8,149 nt of DNA from Ramlibacter sp. (GTDB taxonomy: Bacteria > Pseudomonadota > Gammaproteobacteria > Burkholderiales > Burkholderiaceae_C). Location of the stretch: positions 1 to 8,149 of the forward strand of contig JAMPXR010000103.1 in the NCBI GenBank assembly GCA_023701085.1. The letters run 5' to 3'. Shown one piece after another: positions 6,820 to 8,149 of this stretch. Position 1 is the stretch's first letter. The number at the start of each line of letters is the position of its first letter. The notes under the pieces are model-generated. The model worked only from the letters and a program-made list of their open reading frames with translations, did no database searches and was not told the origin of the DNA. Position numbers and translations under genes: made by a program.

Positions 6820-6847
6820 TTGTCTTATATCTTATATAAGATATTAT
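6820..6847 (+). promoter_or_regulatory. Sigma-70-type promoter of the GntR regulator gene
   Basis: TTGTCT (6820-6825) and TATTAT (6842-6847, five of six matches to TATAAT) are separated by 16 bases. The block is the only strongly AT-rich stretch for hundreds of bases. It lies 63 bases before the regulator's ATG. The 18-bp palindrome occupies the spacer and the first part of the -10 box, an arrangement expected for autorepression. A matching minus-strand promoter for mdh is less clear: TATAAG and GATAAT -10-like boxes exist, but without good -35 partners. Confidence 0.65.
6827..6844. promoter_or_regulatory. 18-bp perfect palindrome, likely operator of the GntR regulator
   Basis: ATATCTTATATAAGATAT is self-complementary over all 18 bases; the next pair outward (T/T) breaks symmetry. 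A perfect dyad of this length in a divergent spacer next to a dimeric GntR-family gene, overlapping that gene's promoter, is a strong operator candidate. The half-site CTTA differs from the commonly quoted HutC-subfamily pattern GT-N3-TA-N3-AC, although the central TA is kept. No second copy was seen before sdhC, acnB or the exported-protein gene. Confidence 0.75.
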
Positions 6848-6909
6848 CCGGTGGGTCCCACAGCCCCCGATTCCCACATCCATTCTTGCCTGAACGCAAG
6901 TCCGCAGCA

Positions 6910-7695
6910 ATGGCCCCAGCGCCTTCCCTCTCCGCCGGCGAGCTCGCGGCTGCACCCGATCCCGCGGGAGCGGCCACACCGGCCTTCAGCCCGCTGTACC
7001 GCCAGATCAAGGCGCTGATGCTGCAAAGCCTGGAAGCGGGCGAGTGGAAGCCGGGCGAGGCGATCCCGAGCGAAATGGATCTGGCGACCCGCTACCGGGT
7101 CAGCCAGGGCACGGTGCGCAAGGCCGTCGACGAACTGGCGGCCGAAAACCTGGTGGTCCGCCGCCAAGGCAAGGGCACCTTCGTCGCCACGCACGCCGAG
7201 CAGCACGTGCGCTACCGTTTCCTCAAGCTCGTGCCCGACAGCGGCAACAACGAGGGCCCCGCCGAACGCTCCGTGCTGGAATGCAAGCGCGCGCGCGCGC
7301 CGGCGGAAGTCGCGCGCGCGCTGGCGCTGCGTCCCGGCGATGCGGTTCTGCAGGCGCGGCGCGTGCTGTCGTTTGGCGGCGTGCCGACCATCCTGGAAGA
7401 CCTCTGGCTGCCGGGGAACGCCTTCAAGGGATTGAGCGCCGAGCAGATGACCGGCTTCGTCGGGCCGACCTACGTCATGTTCGAGGTCGACTTCGGCGTG
7501 CGCATGGTGCGGGCCGAGGAGAAGATTCGCGCGGTGGCGGCCGACACCTCGCAGGCGGCGCTGCTCAAGGTCGAGCCGGGCAGCCCCCTGCTGAGCGTCG
7601 AGCGCGTCGCGTACACGTACAACGACGTGCCCATGGAACTGCGCCGCGGGCTGTACCGCACCGACACGCACCACTATCGAAATGAACTGAGTTGA
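6910..7695 (+). CDS. GntR-family (HutC/UTRA subfamily) transcriptional regulator
   Basis: A 261-residue one-component regulator. Residues about 26-94 are the GntR winged helix-turn-helix: FSPLYRQIKALMLQSLEAGE, then PSEMDLATRYRVSQGTVRKA and VRRQGKGTFVATH. Residues about 103-258 are a UTRA effector-binding domain of the HutC type (VLECKRARAPAEVARALALR, LEDLWLPGNAFKGL, SPLLSVERVAYTYNDVPMEL). The ATG at 6910 was chosen because an upstream frame to 6691 would cross the promoter and palindrome; the ribosome-binding site is poor. The first 25 residues are an Ala/Pro-rich extension outside the domain. The gene sits between mdh (divergent) and sdhC (same strand), so TCA-cycle genes are the natural targets, with an organic acid or related metabolite as a possible effector; both are inference. 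Its coding sequence holds two alternating GC tracts at 7287-7321. Confidence 0.93.
   Translation: MAPAPSLSAGELAAAPDPAGAATPAFSPLYRQIKALMLQSLEAGEWKPGEAIPSEMDLATRYRVSQGTVRKAVDELAAENLVVRRQGKGTFVATHAEQHVRYRFLKLVPDSGNNEGPAERSVLECKRARAPAEVARALALRPGDAVLQARRVLSFGGVPTILEDLWLPGNAFKGLSAEQMTGFVGPTYVMFEVDFGVRMVRAEEKIRAVAADTSQAALLKVEPGSPLLSVERVAYTYNDVPMELRRGLYRTDTHHYRNELS
7287..7321. repeat. Two alternating (GC)n tracts inside the GntR gene
   Basis: A 14-base run of GC dinucleotides (7287-7300) and an 11-base CG run (7311-7321) are separated by ten bases. They encode CKRARAPAEVARAL in the linker start of the UTRA domain. Alternating purine-pyrimidine GC tracts of this length are prone to Z-DNA and slippage. 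Confidence 0.7.
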
Positions 7696-7816
7696 CCGGC
7701 GCGCGGGCAGCCTCGACGGCCGACGAGCCGTTACACGCCTGCAATAGAATTTTGGGTTTTGCATTCGCACAGCCCACCCCTGCGAGACAACAGAGAGAAA
7801 GAGAAGGACCAGCCCC
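7696..7816 (+). promoter_or_regulatory. Leader and probable promoter region of sdhC
   Basis: These 121 bases separate the GntR gene from sdhC. An imperfect palindrome CTCGACGGCCGACGAG (7712-7727, one central mismatched pair on each side) lies before an AT-rich patch with a TAGAAT -10-like box (7745-7750). No good -35 is found at 16-18 bases, so an activator-dependent promoter or read-through from gntR are both possible. The leader then becomes purine-rich and ends with an AAGGA ribosome-binding site (7804-7808), 8 bases before the sdhC ATG. I see no intrinsic terminator after the GntR gene. Confidence 0.45.
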
Positions 7817-8149
7817 ATGCCAGAGATCGCGAAGAAGCGCCCCGAATTCCGCAACATCAACGCGTTCAGGGACCTGCCGAGCTACCGGTGGCCGATCGCG
7901 TCCGTCGTCTCGGGCATGCATCGCATCAGCGGCGTGCTGATGTTCGTGCTGCTGCCGTTCGTCATCTGGATGTTCGACACGTCGATCTCCTCGGAGATCT
8001 CCTTCGCGCGCTTGCGCTCCGCTTTCGGCAACGGCATCGGCTTCGTGCCCGGCGTGCTGGTCAAGCTGGTCGCGCTGGCACTGATCTGGGCCTACCTGCA
8101 GCACCTGTGCGCCGGGCTGCGCCACCTGTGGTCGGACGTGAGCCACGCC
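7817..8149 (+). CDS. sdhC: Succinate dehydrogenase cytochrome b556 subunit, N-terminal part (cut by window edge)
   Basis: SdhC is one of two membrane anchors of succinate dehydrogenase (complex II); it helps bind heme b and ubiquinone in the inner membrane. The open frame runs 111 codons to the right edge without a stop. It begins MPEIAKKRPEFRNINAFRDL, then PIASVVSGMHRISGVLMF. S32 and R36 match the quinone-site Ser27 and Arg31 of E. coli SdhC, and H96 in YLQHLCAGLRHLWSD matches the heme ligand His84. Two membrane helices are visible (about 30-52 and 78-100); the third lies beyond the edge. Start is set by AAGGA 8 bases upstream. SdhC is normally followed by sdhD, sdhA and sdhB, so the operon should continue to the right. 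The short loop between helices (about 53-77) is a little longer than in E. coli. Confidence 0.95.
   Translation, partial: MPEIAKKRPEFRNINAFRDLPSYRWPIASVVSGMHRISGVLMFVLLPFVIWMFDTSISSEISFARLRSAFGNGIGFVPGVLVKLVALALIWAYLQHLCAGLRHLWSDVSHA

Noticed and set aside
5726..7018. 430-codon plus-strand open frame antisense to mdh
   Set aside because: Shadow of mdh; it also runs through the divergent promoter region, and the composition is that of an antisense frame.
6844..7860. 338-codon minus-strand open frame opposite the GntR gene
   Set aside because: Antisense shadow of a well-supported GntR/UTRA gene; no domain in its translation.
1..8149. A hidden defence, toxin-antitoxin, CRISPR, prophage or transposon system
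   Set aside because: Every long stretch is accounted for by recognised housekeeping, transport or regulatory genes; no spaced repeats, transposase, integrase, tRNA-like att site or small toxin pair could be seen on either strand.

Overview
This GC-rich window reads as chromosomal DNA from a betaproteobacterium, most likely order Burkholderiales and close to Comamonadaceae. That placement is an inference from gene order (acnB, small secreted protein, mdh, divergent gntR, sdhC) and from protein similarity recalled from memory; no database search was possible. No rRNA, tRNA, CRISPR array, insertion sequence or phage gene is visible.

Layout. Positions 1-167 (minus) hold the N-terminus of SerC, running off the left edge. 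A short divergent spacer leads to a plus-strand XRE/MmyB-type regulator (311-1132). It converges on a minus-strand SbmA/BacA-like peptide transporter gene (1129-2139), and both stop codons lie inside one CCTAGG palindrome. A clear intrinsic terminator (2282-2305) then ends a minus-strand block of central metabolism: acnB (2326-4911), an uncharacterised 190-residue exported protein (4964-5536) and mdh (5717-6703). A 206-bp divergent spacer carries an AT-rich 18-bp perfect palindrome overlapping a good promoter for the plus-strand GntR/HutC-family regulator (6910-7695). That gene is followed by the start of sdhC (7817 to the right edge), which normally opens an sdhCDAB operon.

How it fits together. 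Malate dehydrogenase, aconitase B and succinate dehydrogenase are TCA-cycle enzymes, and the GntR regulator sits exactly between the two oppositely oriented enzyme groups. The simplest reading is a local TCA-cycle regulator that represses itself, and perhaps mdh, through the palindrome.

The least ordinary material lies in small elements and the unknown gene: a four-tract G-quadruplex motif just after the mdh stop, a GTAG-plus-palindrome element resembling REP sequences that supplies the stop codon of the exported protein ahead of acnB, the exported protein itself (possible MliC-like fold), and a transporter lacking the N-terminal portion of classical SbmA. I did not find a convincing new multi-gene system; most of the window is ordinary core metabolism.
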